Origin: Zopfochytrium polystomum
Lineage: Eukaryota; Chytridiomycota; Chytridiomycetes; Chytridiales; Chytridiaceae
NCBI GenBank assembly: GCA_025765615.1
Contig: JAIVFJ010000140.1
Span: 113,360 to 177,359 of the forward strand
Direction: 5' to 3'
DNA: 64,000 nucleotides
This document shows positions 33,035 through 44,512 of the stretch, piece after piece. Under the pieces are notes generated by a model, which made no database searches, had not been told where the DNA came from, and saw only the letters and a program-made list of their open reading frames with translations. The first letter of the stretch is position 1. Every line of letters begins with the position of its first letter. A program made the position numbers and the translations under genes.

Positions 33035-33045
33035 ATAATTCACTT
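33035..33045 (+). other. Self-priming primer-binding site (Tf1 type)
   Basis: ATAATTCACTT begins two bases after the LTR and is the exact reverse complement (11 nt) of AAGTGAATTAT at 32952-32962, the predicted 5' end of the RNA. I see no match here to a conventional tRNA 3' end. In Tf1 and related elements the first 11 nt of the mRNA fold back onto the binding site to prime reverse transcription. Confidence 0.7.
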
Positions 33046-33072
33046 CACCCTCTCCTACTACTCTCTGCCATC

Positions 33073-34000
33073 ATGTCTGACCCAAACAACACCTTCCCTG
33101 ATGCAACTGCCTTCCAAGCCTTGATGGACCAATTACAAGCCCTTTCAAGACAGACACACCAACTTCAAGAACAAGTCCTTCACCAGCAGCACCAGCTTCA
33201 ACAACAACTTCACCAACAAGAACATCAAGCTCTTCCCTGCCCCAAGCCAACCAAGCAAGAGAGCCCAAGGTTCCCAGCCCTGACAAGTTCACTGGGCTGG
33301 CCAAAGACCTCAGGAACGTTATGGCCACTGTGGAGAATGTAATCCTTCTCCAACCTTCAAGATTTCCCAGTGAGCAAGTCAAGGTTCATTTCACAAGCAC
33401 CCTCCTGTCTGGTCAAGCTCAATCATGGTACCGATCTCTCCCAAGCACACCCACCACCCTGCAAGAGCTCTGGGAGGGGCTGGAGGCTACCTTTGGTGAC
33501 CCCTACGCATCTTGGACAGCAAGATCCAAGCTCAAGCATATCAAGCAAGGAAAGCAATCTTGTGTGGCCTACACCAACCAATTCAAGCAACTAGCCAGAG
33601 ACTCTGGATACAATGATGCAGCTCTGATGGAGCTGTACCATGATGGTTTCCATGAGTCTATCCAAGACATGCTCTCCCAGTCTCTGCACATCCCTGAGAC
33701 CTTGGAAGAGTACATTCTCCTTGCCATCAAGATTGACAACAGACTCTACTCCAAGAGGCTGAAGCAAAGACAAGTAGGAACTACATCAAGGCTTACCCCA
33801 GTCCCTCAAGCTCTTACAGTTCCTGAACCCATGCAAGTGGATGCAGTTGAGACACTTCCTAAGGGTCCTCTGAGCCAAGAGGAGAAAGCAAGGGGGGCCC
33901 AGCAGGGACTGTGTTTCTACTGTGGCTCCAAGGAACACGCTGTCAAGGACTGCCCAAGGAAGAAGCACCCAATGGCTGTGCCCTCCCATTTCACCCACTC
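33073..34000 (+). pseudogene. gag: Ty3/gypsy Gag, frameshifted
   Basis: The frame opens at ATG 33073 with a Gln-rich coiled coil, then shifts near 33240-33270. In the second frame it continues PSPDKFTGL, LQPSRFPSEQ, LLSGQAQSWY and LKHIKQGKQSCVAYTNQFKQL, a Retrotrans_gag domain. A CCHC zinc knuckle, CFYCGSKEHAVKDC, lies at 33912-33953. Another shift is needed near 34000, after which a second knuckle-like CHHCGNSNNTSQSC (about 34040-34085) appears in a different frame. In active elements Gag packages the element RNA; this copy cannot make an intact protein from one frame. No protease, RT or integrase of this family follows. Confidence 0.75.
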
Positions 34001-37000
34001 CAAAGGGAAGATTTCACTCCCTTCCCCTGCTGTCACCATTGTGGAAACTCCAACAATACCTCTCAATCTTGCAAAACTGGCTGCGCCTCTGGCTCACTCC
34101 TTACCCAAGCCACTTCAGCAGATTCCAAAGACAACAGCCAGACAGCTCAGGCCCCTCCTGACACCACAACTTCCCCACCTGTACCACCTGCCCCCCCTTC
34201 TGTCCCTCCTTCAGAGCTGCAGTCAATTTTGAAGGTCCTTGAAACATCCAGCAACAGCTTCACGCACAACAGACCTCCTTGCGCACAGAGCTGAATGAGC
34301 ATCAGACCTCAGTACGCACTGACATCCAAAAACTCACCACTCAGCTTACCCAACTTGAGCCAATCCCTGCAGCACTGGAACACAGCTTAGAAAAGGTGGA
34401 CCATGACATTCAGAGACTTGCAGTTGCTGCAGCCAACGTGGATACTTCACTCAAAAACCATGCTGGCGCCATCCACAACCTAAATCAGCGAGTCCACTCA
34501 CTGCACAATTGGACAGCTGCCTCACCACAGTGGACACAACCACCCAGCTCCTCAGCTCTCACCTCTGGACGATTGAAGAATGGTTGAAATACAATGACCC
34601 AATTGATGAGGACCTTGACGACCGTTCCTCTGCTGAACCTTCTTCTACTACTACCCTCCCAGCTCGATCAGCTGTCATCACACACTCAAGCTCCAGTTCC
34701 TCTTCAACTCCTCCCAACAGAACTGCCCCCAAACCTGCCCCCAAACCTGCTGCCAAACCTGCCCCCAAAACTGCCTCAAAATCCAGGAACACTGCCTCAA
34801 CTTGACCAATATTTTATTCATTCTTTTGTGAAAGCCCCTTTGCTACTGATATCACTCTTATTTCTTCAAAAAAAAAACAAAAAAAACAGAGACATTATTA
34901 GCAGGACTTCCTGCACCCCTTAGTCAACTATGTCAACTAGCCCTGCGTCTAGCACACCACCCAACACCACCACCCCTCCCTTGCTTTGCAACTTGGAACA
35001 TCCATCGTGCCTTCCCCACCAAGGCCGCATCTATCTTCCACTGGCTCAATCACACCAAAACCACCATCCTTGCCATTCAAGAAACTGGCTGCTCTGACAC
35101 AGAGGCCACCCACTCTATTCGTCACATCACTAGGAGTTTTCTTCATATCCTCCACCCCCTCCTGTCATGCTGGCGTTGGTTTCATCATTTCATCTTCCCT
35201 GGTACCACACAACACATCACTGACGTCTCCCACTTTGGAACTTGTGCCATTGCCCTCACCTTATCTTTTCCTCAACGCTCCATCCTCCTGCAAAATATTT
35301 ACTGGCCTGCTGACCCCCAATCTGAGGAACTCCCTGACTTGCAAAAATGGTGCAACTCTCTTTCCTCATCTCACTCACAAGGGAACCTCCTCAGTAGCGC
35401 CAAAGATAGATTGCCGTGCCAAACCTTTCCTTGTTGCACGTTGGAAAGTAGAGAAACTGTGGGCACTTGCCAAAGACCCTGCACATGATCTGGCTAACAT
35501 CTTCCCTTCCATTCCTTTGACCCCATCTGAGTGGGGCGCAGATCAGTCTTACTCCTTCTTGTCCCACATCCACTCTCAGTACAAAGCCCGCTTCTTTGAC
35601 ATAACTGACTATCGTGATGTTTTACTCCCCGCCCTCAACCGCCATCACCAGGCCATCTACTGTGCCCAATGCCAGTCAGCAGAAAAGCACAAAATGGAGG
35701 ACATTGCCACAGCTCTCACACATAGACACAACCTTTTCTCTTCTGGCAAGATAAAGACTGTCCTTAACAACATCCTCAACCGCACACGCAGCAACTCTAG
35801 CATCGACCACATTCACTATAGTACTGCCAAAGGTCCCTCAATCACCCACGATCCTGACCTTGTCCCTGGTATCTGCCAACAACAGGTTGAACACTGGTTT
35901 CGCCCTCGTACCCTCACTCCCTTCCCACCATCCTCTCTATTTCACTCTGAGATGCAACCCTGTCCCCACATCCCCCCAGATCTTTTCTCCAAGGTTATGT
36001 TGCCCCCTTCTGCCAACGATGTCAAAAAAACTTCTCACATCTCTTGCTCCAAACAAAGCCCCAGGCCCCTCCCAAATCTCCAGAGAGCTTCTCCTCGCAG
36101 CTGGTCCTGGTGCCCTTGCATTCTTCTCCTCCCTCATCATTCGCTCTTTTCTCTTCCTTGACATCCCAGACTCTTGGGCATCTTCCTCCATCTTCCCATA
36201 CCCAAGAAAGCTGCGTGGGGTGGTGACATCACTAACCTCCGTCCAATAAGCCTCTGCGAACTTGCTGCCAAAGTTGTTCAATCCATCTGCCTTTCTTGTA
36301 TCTCTTCCATCCTCTCTTCTCACAATGTACTCCTTGGTCGCAACTTCTCTGCCCTCCCTGGCTCTTCTCCTGACCCACCTCTCCACCTTGTACACTACGC
36401 CCTTGACCTTGCCCATTCCACTAAACAGCCCTTATACCTTCTCCTCAACGACATTAAGAAAGCTTTTGACAGCGCGCCTGTTGCTGGCCTTATTGCCTCC
36501 TGGGAACGTATTCACCTCCCCTCTTCTTATGTTCGCATGCGTGTCAATACCCAACGTCGTTTTCGTTCCTCTGTCACCACAGCTTTTGGCCCATCCCCTT
36601 CCTTCCCCATTGGCACTATGATTCAGCAAGGCTCCCTTGAGGGACCCCTTGATTGGCATATCTTTTGGGACCCTGTTCTTTGCGTTCTTGATTGTTGTAC
36701 GACCAGTTTCATTTTCTCAGTTCCCACCCCTCGTAACTTCCCGGTCCAATTATTCAACCCCCCACCCCCTGTTTCTGTTACTGGCTTTGCCCTTGTCGAC
36801 AACACCAACACCCTCTCCAGCATCTTGGAGGATCTGCAGCTTCAGACCAACCTCCTCTTTCAGTACCAGTCACATAACGACATCGAGTCTAACACCAAGA
36901 AAATCTTCATCTCCGCCGTCAACACCCTACGATCAGCACCTACCACCATCAACTGGGGCATATCATGATGCACCACCTCCAACTTGACCTGGCCTCTGGA

Positions 37001-37556
37001 ACTCCAGTTTTCTCACATCCCTTACCCTTGTCCCAGCCAAAAAAACACTTCACCAAGTCTCTCATTCCCCTCCTTTTTAACCAACAAACATCCTTCCAAT
37101 ACTCTGGTCCACCCCTATTTTATGTTCACACTCACTCCATCAACTCATTAGTTCCTTGGCATATTTTTTTCTCAAAGTGCTTCCCACTCTCCGTTCACAC
37201 TCAGTCTTCTCTTTTGAACAACTTTTTGACCTCCGCCTCACCAGTCCTTCCTCCAAAGACAGCTTTCTCCCTGACAAACTCTGTGAAGTGTACCACATCA
37301 TTAAGACCTTTATTTTCGCTGCTCCCACCTTTGGCTCTCCAGTCTTTTACCACAGCCCTCCTGATGGTCCTCTTTACAATCCCTTTTACCCATCTTCTTT
37401 GGATCCCCTTCACCATCCCCCCCTTGCACATGGCAGTTTTTTCCATCTGATGACCCCACCACAACGTTGATGGCTCTTTCCTTCCTGTCAGCCCCTCTGG
37501 GGCTGGAACAATAAAAAAAAAAGCAACAAGGGACAACAAAAACAAAAAAAAAAAAA
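34001..37556 (+). pseudogene. Decayed LINE: ORF1-like coiled coil, APE endonuclease and reverse transcriptase
   Basis: In order on the plus strand: a knuckle-like motif, a Pro-rich linker and a coiled coil (about 34280-34590), a Pro/Lys tail ending near 34805, then an APE-type endonuclease start FATWNIHRAF at about 34987 with ILAIQETG (the conserved Asn and Glu) and LLQNIYWPADP. RT motifs follow: NKAPGPSQIS, IPKK, NLRPISLCELAAKV, LNDIKKAFDSA (motif A), IQQGSLEGPL (motif B) and FALVDNTNT where FADD is expected (motif C). The frame changes several times and the catalytic Asp pair reads VDN, so it is dead. It ends in A-rich sequence at 37508-37556. It lies in the same orientation directly after the gypsy gag, with no clear boundary. 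Confidence 0.7.
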
Positions 37557-37718
37557 CGGTTATGAAAATCACAATGCTTTAGAGCAATTTCGGGACCAGT
37601 CTCACATAACAACCAGCCCTCCAAGTAATCAAAGCCACTCACTGAAGCTGAAGGAAATCACAACAATAACCTTCAAAGTCTCATAAACGAAACCATCTTT
37701 TCCATAACAGAAACAAAA
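37557..37718. other. Spacer between the LINE tail and the NLR gene
   Basis: This 162-bp spacer lies between the A-rich end of the LINE and the stop codon of the minus-strand NLR-like gene. No remnant of a gypsy 3' LTR is seen here. Confidence 0.6.
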
Positions 37719-40700
37719 TCAAAATTGAATGACAGAAGAAATGCCGCTGCCAAGAAGAAAAACTGAATGTTTGGTGAGAAGTTGTTGGTCACCTCGAAAT
37801 TCAGGATGAAGCCAGCAAAGGACTTTGGTGTTGGAGGGAGAGAACCAAACACCATTGTTCATAACAGACACAGAGGCCGTTTTACCATCCTGCAGTTTCT
37901 TCCCTGACACATCACGAACACAAAAACTCGATTGCTGGCTCCAAGAAACAGTTCCAGAAAGTCCACTATCCTCTTGTAATTGGAGAGCAGTTGCAAGGTC
38001 AATGCAATATGCTTTTCCATCCTCGTCCCTCAATACAACAGACTGCCCATCAGCACTAAATCCATCAGATACTCTAAAAGAGAAACCTTTAATCTTGTGC
38101 ATCAACTTCCAGTGGGGTTTGGTTGCCTTTTTATACCAGCTTAAACGAACTCTGCCAGTGGATGCGTCCCAAATCCTGACTGTCTTGTCTCCACTTCCAC
38201 GCGCATCAAACTGCCCATCTGGAATGAATGATGCAGAGGAGACAACATCAAAGTGTCGCACCAGCTTATCCTGGCCAGTGGGTGCATTCCAAATCCGGAT
38301 TGTATCGTCTCGGCCTCCAGACACAACAAACTGCCCATCAGGACTGAATGCTGCAGAGTTGACCTCCTTCGTGTGTCCCACCAGTTTCTGCATCTCCTGC
38401 CCAGTGGATGCTTTCCAAATCCTGACTGTCTTGTCTCGACTTCCAGAAACAACAAACCGCCCGTCAGGACTGAATGCTGAAGAGTTAACCCAATCGTAGT
38501 GTCCATACAGCTTGTGCAGCTGCTGACCAGTGGATGCTTTCCAAATCCTGACTGTCTTGTCTCGACTTCCAGACACAACAAACCGCCCGTCAGGACTGAA
38601 TGCTGAAGAGTTGACCCAATCGTAGTGTCCATCCAGCTTGTGCCGCTGCTCACCAGTGGATGCTTTCCAAATCCTGACTGTCTTGTCTCGACTTCCAGAC
38701 ACAATAAACTGCCCATCTGGACTAAATGCTGCACAATTGACAAAATCAGAGTGTCGCACCAGCTTTTGCATCTCCTGGCCAGTGGATGCATTCCAAATTC
38801 TGACTGTCTCGTCATCACTTCCAGACACAACAAACTGCCCATCAGGACTGAATGCTGCAGAGTTGACCGAAAAAGTGTGTCCTTCAAGCTTGCACATCTC
38901 CTTGCCAGTCGATGTATTCCAAATCCTGACTGACCCGTCCCAACTTCCAGACACAACAAACTGCCCGTCATGACTGAATGTTGCAGACTTGACCCAGTTG
39001 TAGTGTTCGTCCCGCATGTGCGTCTTCTGGAGAGTGGATGCACTCCAAATCCAGACTGTCTTGTCTCCACTTCCAGACACAACAAACTGTCCATCAGGAC
39101 TGAACGCTGCAGAGGTGACACCATTGGAGTGTCCATCCAGCTTCTGCAGCTGCTTGCCACTAGAAGCATTCCAAATCCTGACTGTGTCGTCAGAACTTCC
39201 AGTCACAACAAACTGCCCATCCAAACTGAAAGCTGCAGACTTGACTGAAAAAGTGTGTCCCTCCAGCTTACGCAGCTCCTCTCCAGTAGATGCTTTCCAA
39301 ATCCTGACTGTCATGTCATCACTTCCAGACACAACAAACTCCCCGTCAGGACTAAATGCTGCAGAGTTGACCTCTTTGGTGTGTCCCAACAGTTTTTGCT
39401 TCTCCTTGCCAGTGGATGCATTCCAAATCCTGACTGTATTGTCTCGACTTCCAGACACAACAAACTCCCCATCAAGACTGAATGCTGCAGAATGGACCCA
39501 ATCCTTGTGTCCATCCACCTCCTGCATCTCAGTGGATGCATTCCATATCCTGACTGTCTTGTCCCGACTTCCAGATACAACAAACTGCCCATCAGGGCTG
39601 AATGCTGCAGACTTCACATGATTAGAGTGTCCTAGCAGCTTGTACATTTCCTGGCCAGCAGATACATTCCAAATCCTGACGGTATCGTCTGCACCTCCAG
39701 ACACAACAAACTGCCCATCAGGACTGAATGCTGCAGAGTTGACCTCCTTGGTGTGTCCCACCAGCTTCTTCATCTCCTGACCAGTGGATGCTTTCCATAT
39801 CCTGACTGTCTTGTCGCGACTTCCAGACACAACAAACTGCCCATCAGGACTGAATGATGAAGAGTTGACCCAATCGTAGTGTCCATCCAGCTTGTGCAGC
39901 TGCTGGCCAGTGGATGCTTTCCAAATCCTGACAGTCTTGTCATCACTTCCAGACACAACAAACTGCCCGTCAGGACTGAATACTACTGAGTTGACACTAA
40001 AAGTGTGTCCCTGCAGCTTGTGGAGCTGCTGGCCAGTGGATGCATTCCATATTCTGACTGTCTTGTCTCGACTTCCAGAAACAACAAACCGCCCATCAGG
40101 ACTGAAAGCTGCAGAGTTGACCCAATTGTTGTGTCCGTCCAGCTTGTGCAGCCGCTGGCCAGTGAATGCATTCCAAATCATAACTGTCTCGTCATTACTT
40201 CCAGACACAACAAACTGCCCATCAGGACTAAATGCAGCAGATTGGACCCATTTGCTGTGTCCATCCAGCCTTTGCATCTCCTGGCCAGTGAATGCATTCC
40301 AAATCCGGACTGTCTTGTCATCACTTCCAGACACAACAAACTGCCCATCAGAACTGAATGCTGCAGAGTTCACCCAATCGTTGTGTCCCACCAGCTTGTG
40401 CATCTCGTGGCCGGTGGATACATTCCAAATCCTGACTGTCTTGTCTCGACTTCCAGACACAACAAACTGCCCATCAGGACTGAATGCTGCAGAGTTGACC
40501 CAATCGTTGTGTCCGTCCAGCTTGTGCATCTCCTGGCCAGTGGATGCATTCCAAATCCTGACTGTCTCGTCTTGACTTCCAGACACAACAAACTCCCCAT
40601 CAGGGCTGAATACTGCAGACTTAACAAAATCAGAGTGTCCCAGCAACTTGTGCATCTTGTGGCCCGTGGATGCGTTCCAAATTCTTACTGTCTTGTCATT

Positions 40701-43700
40701 ACTTCCAGATGCAACAAACTGCCCATTAGGACTGAATGCTGCAGAGTTTACCCGATTGGTGTGTCGATCCATTTTGTGCATCTCATGGCCAGTGGATACA
40801 TTCCAAATCCTGACTGTCTTGTCTCGACTTCCAGACACAACAAACTGCCCATCAGGACTGAATGCTGCTGAGTTGACGCTAAAATTGTGTCCCACCAGCT
40901 TGTGAATCTCTTGGCCAGTGGGTACATTCCAAATCCTGACTGTCTTGTCGTCACTTCCAGACACAACAAACTGCCCATCACGACTGAATGATACAGAGTT
41001 GACCCGATTATTGTGTCCCACCAGCTTCTCCATCTCCTGGCCAGTGGATGCATTCCAAATCCTGACTGTCCCGTCCCAACTTCCAGAAACAACATACTGC
41101 CCATCAGGACTGAATGCTACAGAGGTGACCGAATTGGAGTGTCCCTCCAGCTTGTGCATCTCCTGTCCAGTGGATGCATTCCAAATCCTGACTGTCTTGT
41201 CGACACTTCCAGACACAACAAACTGCCCATCAGGACTGAATTCTGCAGACATGACCGAATCAGAGTGTCCCTCAAGGACATTCATGCAAGCAGGCCACAC
41301 TGTTGACTGCCCCTTCACAACTCTTGGGAATGACAAACTGCGTGGCAACTTCTCTGAAAATTTCTTGTGAAATTCAGAACTGCTTGGAGAGAACGGAATC
41401 GCAGTGAAATAGACCTGCAATGCTGATGCCTTGAGAGGTATGAGAAACGTTTGCAAAACTCTTTTCATGTCTGTCATCAATGTATCCAAGTTTTTCTTTG
41501 TGGAACCATTCAACAAAATCTGAAGTTTTGACATGGCAGGAATCACTAGGTTGAGTGAGTCCAACAAGCTGCAGGCCTCAATGAAGTGATGCCCGTGATT
41601 TTCAAGAAAATCTTGCAACTCAGCCAAGAGATTTTTTGAGGTCGTCTGATTCTCCACTGGAAACATTTTTGGGGAGTGCTCCCTTGAAGCGTCAAAGCAG
41701 TGCTCCCAGAAGTGCTTCATTGCATATCGGACATGCTGTGGGATCCCTTTTGCAACTTTTTCATTGAAATCAGGGATCTCAGTGTGAAATTCGTCAAATG
41801 GCAGATCACACATGTTGAACTTCAGATTCTTGTTCAGTGCACTGATGCACAGTCTTGCAAATCGTGCATGACCATCATTCATCTCAATCCTGACCGATAG
41901 CCCACATCGGGATGGGTCAGTCACGTAATCCTTCACAGACTTGTGGAAAATCCTGATTTTCTTGGAGGAGCCATCAAGCACGAGGATTGGATCAAGCATT
42001 CGGATACATCTCTTCACGTTTCCAGGGCTCTCCCCATCCAGCAGCAACACCATGGCTGCTGCAGTCAGTGGTTCATAGGCAAGGACAATGATGGACAGCA
42101 CACTGTGAAGCAAAGACTCCAACTGGCTCAACTTGGCCAAGTCCAAAATGCGAGCAAAGATCCTGTCATACATTTTATCAATGCAGCCGTTCATCTTGTC
42201 ACCCTCTGGCAGGGCGTTGATCTTGTCAAGAGAGATGGCCTCAGTGCGGGAGCCCCTCAGGTAGGTGCAAGCAGTCACAAGCCAGACAAAAATCCCAGAG
42301 GCCTTTAAAACAAGAAGCTTGGACCCCTCATCAACCACAGATTGCGCAGCATTCAAGGATTTGAGGAAAGCTTGTGTGTACTCAATCTGGTCTTGAGTGT
42401 TCTCCTCGGCAGTTGGCTCAATTTCAGTGATTGGAATCGTTTCAAAGGCCTGTGATATGTCTTCTTCAGAACGTCCAGTCACCAGCATCTTCACATTTGA
42501 AGGAAGCGGCCTGTTCAGCTCCTGAAACACCAACAAAATGTCACTCCTCTTGCCAACAGCACCACACTCGTCCAGGGCATCCACAACAAGTACAACAGGC
42601 ACATCCAGGTGCTTGGCATCAACAACACTCTGCAGCGGCTGAACAAGCAGCGCCTTCATCACCTCAAACACAGGTCGGGACAAAATATCTGGATTGTCTT
42701 CCTTGACTTGAAGAAGAATTTCTCCAAACTGAAAGCTAAACTTTGCAAGACTGAAAACCAGGGTCAGGACCAGGTTGCGAGCACTGTTGCGACGTTCATC
42801 GTCATGCTTGCAAAAGAACATGCCACCAAGCATTCCAAAAGCGTCCAGCTCTCTGGAGGCCATGGCAGCCATCACAGACTTGCCCACTCCAGCCACACCC
42901 TTCAACCACATCACCCTGTTGGTGCTGGCTGCTGAGGGTTTGTCTGGTGACAGAAACTGAAACACTCTTTTGAGGAGCCACTGCCTGGATCCAGAAAGCA
43001 CATTCTTCAGAAGGGCCTGCCTTTCATCATCCATGATGTCAGACAGGGGAGTCAGCCACGTTTCCAATTCATTCAATCTGGGTCTAGGGAGTGAAATATC
43101 TGAAGTTGCATTGAGAGTCTTCGTTTCAGCCTTCCTAAGACTGTACACGTTCCTTGCAACGGTGACAACCCTGTTGTATATCCAAAGTTGTGTGAGGAAG
43201 GTTCGAGAAACACGACAAACACAAAATGCAAGTGCATACTTGAGTACATCATCGCTTTCTCGATGAGCAAAGGGGCCATTCAGCTCCAGTACCATCTTGA
43301 CAGTTTGAGATACAGTGTGGCGCCGAGGGCTCAGAGGATGAGCATGAAGTGATTTTGGAAATTTGGAGTAATCAAAAGTGCTGAACTTTTTCTCCAACAA
43401 CTCCTTCCTCCCATCCTCAAGAGTTGCAGTCACCTGCCCTGAAAGAAGAACTGGCAGGATGTCGACTCCTCTCTCTTCCTTCATCTGAAGTGCAAGTTCC
43501 CACTAACACTCACATTTAGCAAACCAGAAATCAGATCAACAAGCTCACCTCCAACAAGCAATTGTCCAGCTTCTTGTCAGCCTCAAGCATCCGCTTCATG
43601 CTCGAATCAGAACACAGCAGAATAATAACGGAAGAGTGATACAAGCCCGACATGAAGTTGATGTCCCATTTCTGGCCAAAAGCAAGGCACTTTGCATCCC

Positions 43701-44512
43701 AAAAAGCATGGAGACCGCTCATTTTGGTCTCTTTGGGAAGAACAGCGCCACTGAAAGATTTCAACAAAGCTTTCTCAATTTCATGGAAAAGGTCCTTGGC
43801 AAACACTGTTTCTGATGCCTGGCGGTAGCTGTTTGCGGGTCAAATGATTAATGATTGTTGGAACAAAACGTGCAACACTCAGACCTAATAAAGAAAGGAT
43901 GCCTTTGAACACTGATCTCACACTGCCAATCTTTTGGAATCAACCCCATCCACTTATCTGAACGAGAGTTTGAAGCAACAAAGGTGAGTCTCTGATGATC
44001 ATTCCTGAACTGCACAACTCACCCTTGTCAGGCACAAGGCTCTCATCAAAGCTATCACCATCAGCAGCAGCAGCACTGGGATGGGTAACTCCAGGAGCAT
44101 TAGCAACTGGAACAGTGCCAGTACCACCACCAGCAGCAGCTGTGGTTGTGCTTGCTCCAGTAGTAGGAACAGTGTGGGTCACACCAAGTAGGTTCGAAAC
44201 AGGAACAGCAAGTACCTTAAAAAAAAATTTTCAGAAAGAAATGAAAAAATCAGAACAACTGATGAGAAGCAAACTTACTTTCCACTTGAAATGCTGAGAA
44301 AGCAGGCTTGCCACGTCATCTTTCACATCGAGGATCATTTTACCACCAGTTGCAGAGTCCACATACACCAATTCAATGGAGCCAGCGATATTCCATCGTG
44401 AAGCCACAAGCTGGTGCAGGTCGTCAAAGCTGGTGCTGGCAGGAACTTCAATCTTCCTTCCAGTATCACCAAGCTCAAAAACCACAGTCCAGGAATTCAC
44501 TTTGCTTGTCAT
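37719..44512 (-). CDS. NLR-like receptor: PB1/ubiquitin-like, TIR, NACHT and 25 WD40 repeats
   Basis: Five exons join in frame to 2187 residues: 44512-44279, 44215-44023, 43957-43885, 43828-43549 and 43502-37719, with introns of 63, 65, 56 and 46 bp. Residues 1-78 resemble a PB1 or ubiquitin-like fold (IEVPASTSFDDLHQLVA, then IELVYVD). An Ala/Gly/Thr linker follows. A TIR domain at about 155-280 shows HPFFISYRQAS, HAFWDAKCL, GLYHSSVIILLCS and DNCLLEWELAL, then VDILPVLL; the Glu in LLEWEL is the candidate catalytic NADase residue. The NACHT NTPase has Walker A GVAGVGKS near 462-470 and Walker B VVLVVDALDECG near 564. Residues of about 1005-2055 are 25 WD40 units of 42 residues. By analogy with fungal NLRs the WD40 part would bind a ligand, NACHT oligomerise and TIR signal or cleave NAD; this is inference. 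The start is the ATG at 44512 (an in-frame GTG lies nine bases upstream). Confidence 0.85.
38130..41285 (-). repeat. 25 tandem 126-bp WD40-encoding repeats
   Basis: Each unit encodes a variant of GH....V.SAAFSPDGQFVVSG followed by DKTVRIWNASTGQEM. Units are 42 codons long with no drift in length except two slightly shortened units. Nucleotide identity between units is high, including silent positions, while residues in the D-A loop and the start of each blade (for example HSNSV, HNDWV, HTKEV, HYDWV) vary in recurring types. Confidence 0.95.

Noticed and set aside
40005..40871. Long plus-strand frames opposite the WD40 array (up to 288 codons)
   Set aside because: Periodic antisense shadows of the 126-bp repeat; the minus-strand frame encodes canonical WD40 units.
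38130..41285. CRISPR-like regular repeat spacing
   Set aside because: Repeats are coding WD40 units with no short-repeat/unique-spacer pattern, and the window is eukaryotic.
43484..43502. Starting the NACHT exon at the ATG at 43484
   Set aside because: The acceptor 18 bases upstream (GTGTTAG) keeps phase and supplies WELALQ, completing the TIR motif LLEWEL; the ATG is internal.
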